Shown here: positions 1 through 10,340 of the stretch, piece after piece
How the letters are laid out: every line of letters starts with the position of its first letter
How positions within the stretch are numbered: position 1 is the first letter of the stretch
DNA from: Vombatus ursinus
Taxonomy: Eukaryota > Chordata > Mammalia > Diprotodontia > Vombatidae
Assembly: GCF_900497805.2 (NCBI RefSeq)
Contig: NW_020948983.1
Coordinates: forward strand, 20,871,202-20,935,201
DNA: 64,000 bases
Direction: 5' to 3'
The notes under the pieces: model-generated
Told to the model about the DNA's origin: nothing
The model's database searches: none
Seen by the model: only the letters and a program-made list of their open reading frames with translations
Translations under genes and position numbers: made by a program

Positions 1-134
1 GTCTTCCTTAATCTGTCTCTCCTACAGATAGAGGTCTTGAATTTATCTTATTTCTGATTGTAGGCTCCTGAGTTTTGGTGTACTTCACACTCCCAAACTC
101 AGTAATATGTTTAAATAAAAGCCATTTTCAGATG

Positions 135-470
135 CATGTGCTATACCACTTACTGGCTGTGTGACTTCAGACAAAAAATTTCCTTTTCTGAATCTCAGGT
201 CCTCATCTATAAAATGAGGTTAGCCTGGAGCAGGAATTCTTAACCTGGGGTCCATGGATCTATGTCTAATAGATAAGGATCTGTGAGCTTGAATAGGGGG
301 GAAATTAATCTCTAAGTGAAATTTAGCATTTCTTTCTATCATAGATTGAAAAAGATATTCTAAGGAAGGGTGCATAGGTTTCACAAGACTAATAACAATG
401 GTCTATGACATGAAAAAAGTTAAGACCGCCTGGCCTAGGAGGGTTCTTAAAGTTGGAATGGATTTAAGCG
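135..470 (+). repeat. MIR-type SINE, split by a hAT-like element
   Basis: The stretch reads like a MIR core and tail, with GGCTGTGTGACTTCAGACAA followed by CCTCATCTATAAAATGAGGT. It breaks at about 230 and resumes at about 433, where a hAT-like element lies inside it. Confidence 0.6.
231..432. mobile_element. hAT-Charlie-like non-autonomous DNA transposon
   Basis: It begins CAGGAATTCTTAACC and ends GTTAAGACCGCCTG, which pair as imperfect terminal inverted repeats. The flanking 8-mers gcctggag (223-230) and gcctagga (433-440) match at six of eight positions, as expected for an aged hAT target duplication. The interior (CCATGGATCT, GAAATTTAGCATTTC) recalls a family common in mammals; I do not assign the subfamily. 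Confidence 0.55.
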
Positions 471-479
471 GCTATGAAG

Positions 480-720
480 TCCAAACCATTCATTTTAAAA
501 ATGAGAAAACTGAGGCCCAGGGAGATTTAAGTGACTTCTCTGAGGTTGCATGACTTTTAAGGTCCCTTCGGTCACATTTTATTACTCTTAAGTCCCTGAG
601 TGTCTTAAATCTGTCTAGCTATTATTTACTTGTCTCATAGAGTTAGAAGGGACCTAGGAGATAATTTAATCCAAATCCTTCATTTTACAAATGAAGAAGC
701 TGAGGCTCAGAGAGTTAAGT
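480..720. repeat. MIR-family fragments
   Basis: There are two pieces with the conserved SINE core words, GAGAAAACTGAGGCCCAGGG near 505 and CATTTTACAAATGAAGAAGC near 680. Both are short and diverged. Confidence 0.5.
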
Positions 721-1560
721 ATAATAAAATAAGAGACCTTTCTGAAGACAAATGTAATTTTATTTCAGTTTGTGTGTATATTATACGTACATATATGTAT
801 GCGTGTGTTTGTGAGAGAGAGATAAGTAAATAGGAACATTTTCACAATATTCCTAGCCTGCTTCTTGACTATCCACTCTCTGGCTGTCTGATTTTTTTGA
901 TGTTTTCAAGCCTTTCACAGCCTTGAAATACCTGGCTACTTGCCAATACCTGGTTTTCTTTTGTTTTGTTTTGGTTTTTTTTTTCCAAGCCCGTCTGTTT
1001 TCTGGGCCTCTTCAGTACAATGGAGTATCTGGGTCAAGTTGACCTCTTGTTCTTTCAAAATTGAACATCATTTTGTATGTTGGCCTCATCTTGTGCTGTT
1101 CCCAGATTTTTGCCAGTTCCTGTAATTTGCAATTGAATTCTTACAACATGATTGCTAAGAAACAACAGATACTCCCAGGATATTCACTCTTTGCAGACTC
1201 TGATAGTTTGATTTTCCTTAGTAGATTATTGATCCATAGATCAATACCTAAGAAGATTTGGTAGATACAAGGTATCCACCCTTTATCTCAGCAGCTAGCA
1301 TTTGCTGAGGGCTTATTTGTGTCTGGGAGGAGTGGAAAAGAAGAAGCTTCTTTATCCCAAGGCTGGAATATAGGGGAAAATAAAGTAAACGAGTCCAGAG
1401 GCCTGGGCAAGGTCTATTGATAAAAGTAGAAGGTAGTCTGTGGGAGCCAGAATGCCTTCTCCAGGTAGGCCCTTCATCTCTACCCTCAGTCTGTACCTTC
1501 GGAGTAGGGCATTGCATGACCTTGAGGAAGGAAAGAGCAAGGTACTTTGGGCCTTCCAAC
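721..1560. other. Unassigned intergenic sequence
   Basis: I see no gene and no repeat that I can name. There is a T-rich run near 960-985. The ORFs here are short and have no recognisable domain. Confidence 0.4.
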
Positions 1561-1602
1561 CTAATCATTTATTAGTAAACATTTATTAGATTGTCTACTC
1601 TA

Positions 1603-1757
1603 GGGGCAGCTAGGTGGTGCAGTGAATAGAGCACAGGCCCTGGAATCAGGAGGACCTGAGTTCAAATACAGCCTCAGATACATGATACTCACTAGCTGTG
1701 TGACATTGGGCAAGTCACTTAACCTCAATAGCCTCATGGAATTTAAAAAAAAAAAAA
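1603..1757 (+). mobile_element. WSINE1-like marsupial SINE
   Basis: It has the tRNA-derived head GGGGCAGCTAGGTGGTGCAG, the word AGGAGGACCTGAGTTCAAAT, TGGGCAAGTCACTTAACC and an A-run at the 3' end (1745-1757). It sits inside the L2 remnant. Confidence 0.85.
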
Positions 1758-1931
1758 GGAGTGTCTGCTCTATTCAAGGCATCCTGCTAGGTGCTAAGGA
1801 TGCAAATGAAAAACAGTCCCTGCCCTTAAGGAGCATAGATCCTGTTGGGGTGGGGATGGAAGACACAATATGTATATACCTGACTATTAACAATTAAGGA
1901 TATCAGAAAGGCTTTCTGTAGGAGGTGGTTG

Positions 1932-2094
1932 AGTTGTCTTCGCCCCCCCCCCACCCCTGTGAGGCAATCGGGGTTAAGTGATGTGCCCAGGGTCACAGAG
2001 CTAGTGAGTGTCAAGTGTCTGAGGCCACATTTGAATTCAGGTCCTCCTGATTCCAGGGCCAGCGCTCTATTCACTGTACCACCTAGCTGCCCCA
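1932..2094 (-). mobile_element. WSINE1-like marsupial SINE
   Basis: The reverse complement carries the same landmarks: GGTTAAGTGATGTGCCCAGG, CAGGTCCTCCTGATTCCAGG and CACCTAGCTGCCCC at its head end. A C-run lies at the tail side (1943-1951). Confidence 0.85.
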
Positions 2095-2595
2095 GACCAG
2101 GAGCTGAGTTTTGAAGGAATATGGGGATTCTAAGAGATGGAGTAGGAAAGTAGTGCTTCTCAGACATGGGAACCTGCCTGTATAGAACCATAGGATAAAA
2201 TACAAACTCTTGGACAGGAGGTAGAATGCTAGATTTTGGGGCAAAGCAAATAGACCCTTTGTACTGGATTGTAGAGTGTATAAAGAGGAATAACGTGGAA
2301 TAATCCTAGAAAGGAAAGCTGAAACCAGATTATGAAGTGCTTTAAATCGAGTTGAGTTTGTTTTTTTCCCTAGAAGGTTTTTTGAGCATGTGAGTGACAT
2401 GATCAGACTTGAATTTTAGTAAGATTATCTTAGCAGCTATAAGAAAGATGGATCAGTGAGACTAGAAGCTGGGAGTTCTATTAGAAGGCTGTTGAAATCA
2501 TCCAGGAGAGAGTTGATAAGGGCCTGAACTCCAGCTATACCTGTGGTAATGAAGAGACGGGGATTGATGTGAGATAGTTTGTGAAGGTAGAATCA

Positions 2596-2747
2596 GTAAG
2601 CTGTGTGACCCTGGACAAGTCACTTCACCTTGTTTGCCTCAGTTCCTCATCTGTCAAATGAGAAGAAAATGGCAAACCACTCCAGTATTTCTGCCAAGAA
2701 AACCCCAAATGAGGTCACAGAGAGTTGTACATGACTGAACAACAAGG
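2596..2747 (+). mobile_element. Long-form marsupial tRNA-SINE, 3' part
   Basis: It begins inside the SINE at AGCTGTGTGACCCTGGACAA and runs into the long tail unit GGCAAACCACTCCAGTATTT then AGAAAACCCCAAATGAGGTC, ending ACTGAACAACAA. The head is missing. Confidence 0.75.
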
Positions 2748-2949
2748 AATCAATAAGACTTGGCAACCAATTGGTTACGAGAGTGAAGGAATGGGAGAAA
2801 TTAAGAATGACTCGGAAGTTGGAAATGTTAGTGACCGAAAGAAAAACTGATTAGAGGTTGAGGAGAGGCAGAAATTTTATGAAAGCATATGATAAACTTG
2901 TAGAGGTGGGCCTTGTGCTATGTGAAGACAAGGTGAAGAATCCAGAGTT

Positions 2950-3347
2950 ATTTACCCCAGAGAAGAGAAGACCAGATGGTCAAGCAAGCTGTGTTCTTGT
3001 GTTTGAAAGGTTAACATAGGGAAGAGGGAATAAGCATTTATGAAGTACCTAGTGTGCCAAACACTGTGCTAAGTGCCTCTTTTTTTTTTTTAAACAAATA
3101 TTTGAGAAGGGAAGAGAGATTAGACTTATTCCTCTTGTCCTCAGAGGGCAGGGCTGGGAATAATGGGTCAGAGTTTTAGAGAAGCAAATTTAAACTGTTA
3201 TGTAAGGAGAAAATTTCCTAACAAGGAGAACATTCAAAAAAATGTGATCACTTGTCAAGACTTTCTGAAGGCATTATTCAGATTATGGGTTCTACCAGAT
3301 GAGACCTCTGAAGCCCCTTTTTAATTCTGAGATCTTATGATTTTGGG
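2950..3347 (+). repeat. L3/CR1 LINE 3' end
   Basis: The order matches a CR1/L3 3' terminus: CCCCAGAGAAGAGAAG, then TTAGACTTATTCCTCTTGTC, AGGGCAGGGCTGGGAATAAT, AATTTCCTAACAAGGAGAAC, GATGAGACCTCTGAAGCCCC and finally GATCTTATGAT. A short L2/SINE-like piece with a T-run (about 3015-3100) interrupts it. Confidence 0.65.
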
Positions 3348-3454
3348 AGGGCTTAGTAGAGAGTTTTGAACCTGGGGAAGAAGGGATCTCAATTAGAGCA
3401 TGCTGAAGCAAGGGAAAAATTGAGGTTGAAGGTCATCACAACTAGGAATTATAG

Positions 3455-3600
3455 ATTTAGAGCTGGAATGAACCTTAGAGGTTATCTCATCTAAGCCCTT
3501 ATTTTAGAGATGAGGTCACAGGGGGTTAAGTGTTCCCAAGGCCACATATATTACAAGTGGTAGAGAGCCAGATTTTGAACTCAGGCTCTTCAAGTACAAC
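3455..3600 (-). repeat. MIR-family fragment
   Basis: It carries TAGAGCTGGAATGAACCTTA, GATGAGGTCACAGGGGGTTA and TTTTGAACTCAGGCTCTTC, the reverse-strand pattern of an old MIR/MIR3 copy. Confidence 0.5.
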
Positions 3601-4689
3601 ATGGGTAATATGTGGTGTATGCTGGAACGGTCATATGAAGATGACAATTGTATCACTATTTTCTCAACATTACCACCTCAATCACCTTGACTCCTGGGTT
3701 GACATTGTCAGCAGCCTGCCCTCCAGCACTTTGGGTATGACATCTGGCAGATGTGCCCTGGTAAGCCAACTGTATGAAATGCTGCTCCTCACTTAGGGAG
3801 ATCAAAGTGACAGCCAGTGCTATAAATAACTGGCAGGTTTCTCTCATTGCTGGTTATTGCCCTGCTGAAATCTGCCTCCAGCTTGACCCATAGGATCGTA
3901 GATTGAGAGCTGGAAGGGATCCTTGGGCAGCTGGGTTACTCTGCTATGGACTATAGTGATAGTAGTAACTGGTGCTCTTCCATCTGCTGGCTTCCTTACT
4001 ACCAGCAAGTCAATGTTTGGCTCCTTTCTTTCTAGACAATTGGCACCAGCTTTGGTCAGATTTTCTTTATCATTAGCTAGGTGAGAGGGGTTCCTCCTGG
4101 GGGACTCATATCTGTTTCTATTGGGAGGTCCATTGGGGGTCATCTGGGGAAATGATCACAGAACCAACCATAGGAGGCCCATGAAGAGACTGATACCTGA
4201 ACTTGATGTGAGGTTTTAACTAAGAGGTAATTAAACATGTGGTAGCTCACCATGACAGATTTTGAAATTGCCTGTATGATTAGGATATGATTATATATTA
4301 ATCTTCATGGGCACTCTCCCAAGAATGGCCTCAGAAAGCACTGATCCCTTGCCCCGGGCAGTCTCAGAATCCATCTAGGATGCCTGGGTGGTGGGAATAT
4401 CCACCTCTATTCCCTCTTTATCTTTCACTCCTTTTCTCCCCCCATTCCCCTTACCTGACTTCTTAGAGAACTTGGATGAGATGTGAGTCAATCAACTCCT
4501 TTCCTTCCAATATGATGGAGGACCAGCAGGACCTACCATATGCCACTGCCTTCTAAGGTCCTGCAGGCATTGCCATCCACCTTTCCTCTGAACCCTGTAG
4601 TCCTCTGACACTCTCATCTGAACTATTTAAGGACTTCTATCTCTGCATGCTTAGCATTCCTGGGCCCTTCCATTTACTCTACAGCTGAA
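3601..4689. other. Unassigned intergenic sequence
   Basis: No exon and no repeat that I can name. The small ORFs on both strands have no recognisable motif or coding bias. Confidence 0.4.
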
Positions 4690-4862
4690 TTTTCTTTCTA
4701 AATGTTGTCTCTCCCACCTAGAGTGTGAGTTCTTGACAGCAGGGACTGCCTCCATTTTTCTATTTGTATACCCCAGTGCTTAGCCCAGTAAGTATAGTTC
4801 TGGAAATATAGTAAGCACTTAATAAATATCTTTTCATTCATTCATCCATTCATTCATTCATA
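4690..4862 (+). repeat. L2 LINE 3' end with ATTC tail
   Basis: It reads TGTGAGTTCTTGACAGCAGG, CCCCAGTGCTTAGCCCAGTA and AAGCACTTAATAAATATC, followed by a CATTCATTCATT microsatellite, the usual L2 terminus. Confidence 0.7.
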
Positions 4863-4869
4863 CATAGCT

Positions 4870-6213
4870 TCTGTTGAGTCTAAAGGTGCCAGTTCCAGAA
4901 GGGATGAATGATCCACTGCCCACCTTCTTCCCTTTCCCTCATAGATGCTAACCACAAGAAAACCTATTTTCAGAAGAATGAAACACTGGTTTGGTTATCA
5001 CTAACAGGTTTATTGAGGGTGCTTCTTGAGAACAGTGTTCCCTAACATATACCTTCTTGCCTGGAGAAGGCTTTCAAGTTTCCCCTTGCCCTTTCTAGGA
5101 TAGTGAATGTATCCTTTGTTGCAGAACTTTAGAATGGCATACAAGAATTAAATTCTAACATAGGTTCATGTCCTAAAGAATTAGTGGTTCTTTTTTTATT
5201 TTTTTTTTTAGGAAAAAAAAGTAAAGATAACAATAGCCTGGGTTACCACATTGAATTTTCCCATTGGCATGGGATCTTCCAGTCCGAAGAGGCTTACCAT
5301 TCATATTTATTGCAGGAGTAAGAAGATTACTTGAAAATTCTGAAGTAAGAGGGACAGACTTAACTATGATCTGAAGTGAGTTGGAGAATGCACATGTATC
5401 CAGGGAAGGTTTCATAACATACAATCCATACCCTGACTGGAGGTAGCATCCTCTGGTTCCTAGACAAGGAGGATTTACTCTTACTAAGACATTGAAATAG
5501 ACAATTGTTGGAAAATGGCAGGTCCTTGGGCTGCCTTTAAGGGAGGAATGTCTACCACCCTTTGAGGCATCAAAAGGCTGTGATAGTTTTTCACCGAGAG
5601 CAGGACCTCTCTACATCTTTAATGCGCTTTTAAAGGGATGAATCAATGTCAGTTCTGTTCGTGACTACTCTCTTATGAACAAGTAGGACAAGCCTTTTCT
5701 TCCTGTTGTTCCTGCCTACCTGCCTGCCTATGGGGATGCTGCTGCATATGGGGATAAGCAGTGCACACTTCACAGGTATCTGTGGATGCACCCAAGAACT
5801 CTCTGAACTCAGCTAACATTTTGTAAACATTTCAAAATACATCTTTGTGTGGGAACAGCATGCTTGAGGGCATTTTAAATACCCATTCTCATTCAATCAA
5901 GCATTGTTGAGTGGTAAAAACAGGACTCTCCACCTCTGAAACTTCCTTCCTCCTTATAGACAATCTTGTCTACATTACACAAAAGGTGTCTAACTGCTAA
6001 CACGTAGCTGCTTCCTCATCCAAAAAAGAAATATTGCTGCAACTGCAAACAGGATTTCCAAATTGCATTTGGAAAAGTGTGTCTCACATTCCCAAACTGA
6101 GTAATCATATGTCTAAATGAAGGCCATTTTTGGATGCAAGTACGAGGAAGACTGATATGACCCTTAACTATGTACTGTAGTTTTTCACATATACATGCAT
6201 TTTTCCTCTTTGA
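4870..6213. other. Unassigned intergenic sequence
   Basis: No gene seen. An A/T-rich run lies at 5190-5222. The rest is not assigned to a repeat family by eye. Confidence 0.35.
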
Positions 6214-6228
6214 CTCTAGTGTTGATTT

Positions 6229-6693
6229 TTTAAAAATTACTTTGATTTTCCTTTTTTTAATTTTTAAATTTTTTTTTCATTTTTATTTTTATATTAATTT
6301 ATTTTGATTTATCAATAATCACTTCCATATACTTTAGAGTTTAAAATTTTTCTCCCTCTTCCTCCCTACCACCCTCCCCAAGACAGCGCACAATCTGATA
6401 TAGGCTATACATTTACATTCATATTAAACATATTTTCACATTAGTGATGTTGTAAGTAAAAATTAAAAGCAATAGGAGGAACCATCAGAAAGAGGAAACA
6501 AAACTCAACAGAAGAGAAAAAAAAATAGCAATCCAACTTCCATAGTTCTTTCTTTGGATGTGAATAGCATTTTCCATCACAAGGCTTCTGGAGATGTCTT
6601 AGATCCTTGTATTGCCAGGAAGGGTTAAGTTTATCAATACTAGTCATCACAAAACGTGACTGTTATTGTGTACAATGTTTTCTTGGTTTTGCT
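6229..6693 (-). mobile_element. 5'-truncated L1 with target-site duplication
   Basis: This is the reverse complement of a marsupial L1 3' UTR: a T-rich start, then CAATCACTTCCATATACTTT, a pyrimidine-rich block and GATATAGGCTATACATTTAC. It continues a little into the end of ORF2. Identical 15-bp direct repeats (CTCTAGTGTTGATTT) flank it at 6214-6228 and 6694-6708. Confidence 0.85.
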
Positions 6694-6904
6694 CTCTAGT
6701 GTTGATTTCTAACCATTGTCTTGGCCTGGATACTTGGCATACCTCATCCCATAGTTCTTGAAAGGTTTTATCCTATTTCTTTCCCTTCAAGAAACAAGGA
6801 CAGATGGTTACAGTCTTGGCATCTCTCACCAAGAGCATCTCTTTGCTTTGCAGGGTCAAGGGAAAAAACCAGATAAAATCTCTTTGCTTAAAAGAGCCAT
6901 ATTT

Positions 6905-7189
6905 ATAATTGGGCAGAAATTAGATATAGACTAGTAACTTACACCATATACCGCAATAAGCTCCAAATGGATACACAGTGTATAAATATAAAGGGTTACA
7001 TCATTTAAAAAAATAGAAGATACTAAAGGGAAGGACCTTTTACAACTGGTTAGGGGGAGAATTATTATCTAAATAGGGGACAGAGGTATTCATAGAAGAG
7101 AAGTTGAGCAATTTTGATGGCATAAAATTCAAAAACTTCTAAAAACCAAAATCAATTAAGTTAGAATGACAAGAAACTATTGAATGGGC
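6905..7189 (+). mobile_element. Internal L1 ORF2 fragment between 14-bp direct repeats
   Basis: It reads like the C-terminal part of L1 ORF2 (compare AACTTACACCATATACC here with the L1 at 10341-13477). AAAGAGCCATATTT occurs at 6891-6904 and again at 7190-7203, yet there is no poly(A) before the right copy. Confidence 0.6.
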
Positions 7190-7203
7190 AAAGAGCCATA
7201 TTT

Positions 7204-7744
7204 GTAGCTGGCAGGACATAATTTTAATTAAAAAAACTTTCAAACAGTATTTTTTTCCATATAAGCTGTCCCTAAACTAGAAGTTATATTAGGGAGAAGA
7301 AAATATTCAATCTCCTTTTTACCATAGGCACTGGTTGGCTAACCTGTCAATCAATGTCAATCCAGCCATTGATAGTTGTTAGACCATAGATGACTCACCT
7401 GATTGTAACTAAAAGTTCAACCAGATAGTAACAGTGTATATAATAGTGTGAAAACAGTGGATAGATCCTTCTCTTTCTAATTCTGTTTATTCAATATAAC
7501 AAGATCTTGAGTATGTTTAAGAGTTGTAAGATGTCTGCCAGACTCTGAGCAGCATCAGATACTACTGAATCTATAGACTGCTAGCCAGTGTTTCTACCAT
7601 TTTATAATTAACTGTAGAGGATGCCTAGAGTTCCAAATGCCTCAGTTATGATTACAGCTCTAGAGGTTTTATAATAATGACATAGACACAGCTGGGTCTA
7701 TGACAGGAAGATAAGAACAAGTTACAGGGAGAAAGAATAAGAAT
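7204..7744. other. Unassigned A/T-rich intergenic sequence
   Basis: No ORF of note and no named repeat recognised. Confidence 0.35.
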
Positions 7745-7885
7745 CATGGAATATTGATGACATCATAGAATGTTGATGGTAAGAAAGGATCTTAACATGG
7801 TCATTTACTATACTCCAACCTCCTGCCCAGTGCAGGAATCTCCTCTATACATTTGACATCCCTGATGGATGATCAGGATGTCAGA
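7745..7885 (-). repeat. L3/CR1 3'-end fragment
   Basis: CATAGAATGTTGATGG, CAACCTCCTGCCCAGTGCAG and ACATCCCTGATGGATGATCA match the reverse complement of the L3/CR1 terminus. Confidence 0.55.
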
Positions 7886-8009
7886 AGCATAAAATGAATG
7901 TGGGGAAAGTATTTAGATATTACAGTCCTTATATATAAGATGATATAAGGAGTCCTGAATCTGGAGAAGACTGGAATGATCACTTACATTAAAAAAGGAA
8001 GTTGCTGGA

Positions 8010-8248
8010 GCTTGAGTCTAGGTAGCACAGTGAATAGAATGCTGGACATAGAGTTAGGAAGACCTCAGTTCAAATCTAGTCTCAGATACTAATTATGTGA
8101 CCCTGGGCAAGTAACTTAACTGCTATCTGCCTCAGTTTCCTCAACTGCAACATGAAGATAATAATAGCATCTACTTCACAGAGTTACGAGGATAAAATAA
8201 GATAATATTTGTAAAACCTCAGTACAGTGACTGGTGCATAAATATTAG
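8010..8248 (+). repeat. MAR1/MIR-type CORE-SINE
   Basis: It runs from TAGCACAGTGAATAGAATGC through GACCCTGGGCAAGTAACTTA and TGCCTCAGTTTCCTCAACTG to a tail ending AAATATTAGCTAT. Confidence 0.75.
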
Positions 8249-8249
8249 C

Positions 8250-8530
8250 TATCAAGGTAGCTAAATAGAATTGTGAATAGAATGCTGGGACTGGAGTCAG
8301 GAAGACCCAAGTTAAAAATCTGGTCTCAAACTCTTAATAACTATGGGACCTTGGGCAAGTAATTTAACCTGTGTTTGCCTCAGTTTCCTTAATGTGTAAT
8401 GGGGATAATAATAGCACCTACCTCTGAGGGTTGTTGTGGGAATCAAGTGAGATAATAATTGTAAAGTGCTTAGCATAGTACCTGGCATGTAGTAGAAATA
8501 GAAATATTAGCTGCTATTATTGTTCTTATT
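8250..8530 (+). repeat. MAR1/MIR-type CORE-SINE
   Basis: A second copy immediately follows the first in the same direction. It shows GGAGTCAGGAAGACCCAAGT, TGGGCAAGTAATTTAACCTG, GGGTTGTTGTGGGAATCAAG and the end TTAGCTGCTATTATTGTT. Confidence 0.75.
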
Positions 8531-8639
8531 TATCCTCGGGCTGGACGAAGCATATGAGTTTGTGTCTTGGTCATAACTAAATGCTTTACTCTGCCTCAAG
8601 TCTCATAGTTTCCAACTTCCCATTTGGTAGTTCTTTCCT

Positions 8640-8790
8640 TCTGTAGAGTCTTTATGGTGTAGTATTGGACTTGAAGGCAGGAAGATGGATTCAAATCTCC
8701 TCTGACATTTATTAGAAATGACATGGGACAGTGGTCACCATGGGCATGTCACTCTCTGAACCTCAAGCAACTTCCTAGAACTTATCAATT
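8640..8790 (+). repeat. MIR fragment
   Basis: Diverged MIR words (GTATTGGACTTGAAGGCAGG, GGGCATGTCACTCTCTGAAC) are present. The tail is missing. Confidence 0.5.
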
Positions 8791-9054
8791 AAATGATAAA
8801 TAGCTTGTTATCTGCTTTGGAGGAAGGAATTCCCACCCCAGAAATTCCTCATATTGAAAAACATCATAAATCATTTATGTCTTTTACAGGGAAAACCAGT
8901 CTAGAAGGGGTTGGAAGCTCTCAAAAATAAAACTCTAAACGCATAAAGACAAAAATAATCTCAATGAGGGGGAAAAAAGAGAGGTTGCCTGAACAGACCC
9001 TATATAGATACATAGGGAACTCATCAACCCATTTAGATTTTTTAAAAATGAGAA

Positions 9055-9225
9055 TAAAAACAGTCCCAATTTATATTGCCCTTTAAGGTTTGCAAAATAC
9101 TTTGACATATATTCTCTCATTTTAGTCTTTCAATAGCCCAATGAGAGGCACTGTCATTCTCATTTCACAAATGAAAAAACAGAGTCAAAGAATGAGTGAC
9201 AGCGAATAAATACAGAAGTTTAGCA
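9055..9225 (-). repeat. MIR3-like SINE
   Basis: CCCTTTAAGGTTTGCAAAAT and CATTTCACAAATGAAAAAAC give the reverse-strand MIR3 order. Confidence 0.6.
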
Positions 9226-9930
9226 TCGACCTATAAGAATCGTGCCAGGAGTGCTGAAGCCAAGAATGACTTGAGGCTGGCAAGGAAGTCCAAGGACAGC
9301 AAGAGGCATATTTTATTTATTATCATATATTATATTTTTTATATTATTGGGAAATAGAAGAGCATCAAAGAAGCGATGGGACCATTTCTTAAAACAGATG
9401 AGACAATGGTAAGTGATGATGCAAGAAGGTAGAAATGCTCAGTTCTCTCTTTTTTTTGCGCTTCTGATTTCTCTTCCACTGATAAGTATCTTTAGAGTAG
9501 GAAAGGACAGCACAAAGCTAATGAGGAGCTGATATCCCCAAATAATGAAATAGAAAATACCTAGCGCCTCTTTATGAGTTCAAGTCACTTATCCTAGATG
9601 AACTACATTCTCTGCTACTGGAAAAACTTGAAGAACCATAGGACTGGTTAAGGGCAAATGCCCCAATTTCTGACAAAGAGGAGAATAGAATGTGTAGACT
9701 CTAGGCCAGTGAGCTCTAATTCAATTCCTGTCAAGATTCTAGGGTGTACAGGGTGTCCCAACCACTTGAATAATTAAAGAAATGATTAGTGATCATCTAA
9801 GGAAGGCAGCAGTGATCCCAAGGAATTATAATGGCTTCATCAAGAACAGGTCATGCCAGACTAATGTTCTAGCCTAACAGTATCACTGAACTGGTAGACC
9901 AGGGGAAGGCTATAGTTTACCTAGATTTTA

Positions 9931-10225
9931 TTTTATTTTATTTTTCCACTTAATAGTATTTTATTTTTTCCAATTATGTGTAAAGATAGTTTTCAACATT
10001 CACTTTTATAAGAGATTTGATAGGATTTTATCAGGAAAAGTTTAACTGCCACTTTTAATTTTTACATTAAGGTCATTTCCACATAGATTCTTCCCCTACC
10101 CAGTGAATCTTCCCTTGTAACAAAGAAAAAAATATAAGCCAAAACAACCAGATCAGTGACCATGTATATAACATTCCTCAGCCAAAGTCTTCCTTCTGTG
10201 CCCCCAATGAAAAGGAGGGGAAAGG
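9931..10225 (-). mobile_element. 5'-truncated L1 3' end inside L3/CR1
   Basis: It begins with a T-rich run and CAATTATGTGTAAAGATAGT, the reverse of an L1 3' UTR. Near-identical 14-mers flank it (TTACCTAGATTTTA at 9917-9930, TTATCTAGATTTTA at 10226-10239), so it inserted into the L3/CR1 copy. Confidence 0.75.
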
Positions 10226-10340
10226 TTATCTAGATTTTAGGAAAGCATGTAACAAAGTACTTCGTGCTGCTCTTGAGGAAACTATGGAGAGATATGGCTA
10301 CATGAAAGTTTAATGAGATGTTTTCGAAACTGGTTGAAGG

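Larger units (their letters stand above)
1562..2590 (-). repeat. L2 LINE remnant, minus strand, with two SINE insertions
   Basis: Reverse-complement L2 words occur in the expected order: CATTTATTAG, then GGTGCTAAGGATGCAAATGA, AAACAGTCCCTGCCCTTAAG, GAAAGGCTTTCTGTAGGAGG, GAGCTGAGTTTTGAAGGAA and GTGACATGATCAGACTTG. WSINE copies at 1603-1757 and 1932-2094 interrupt it, so the L2 is the older layer. Confidence 0.65.

Noticed and set aside
7204-7744. Possible solo LTR
   Set aside because: No clear TG...CA ends, no short target duplication and no recognised family; left as unassigned.
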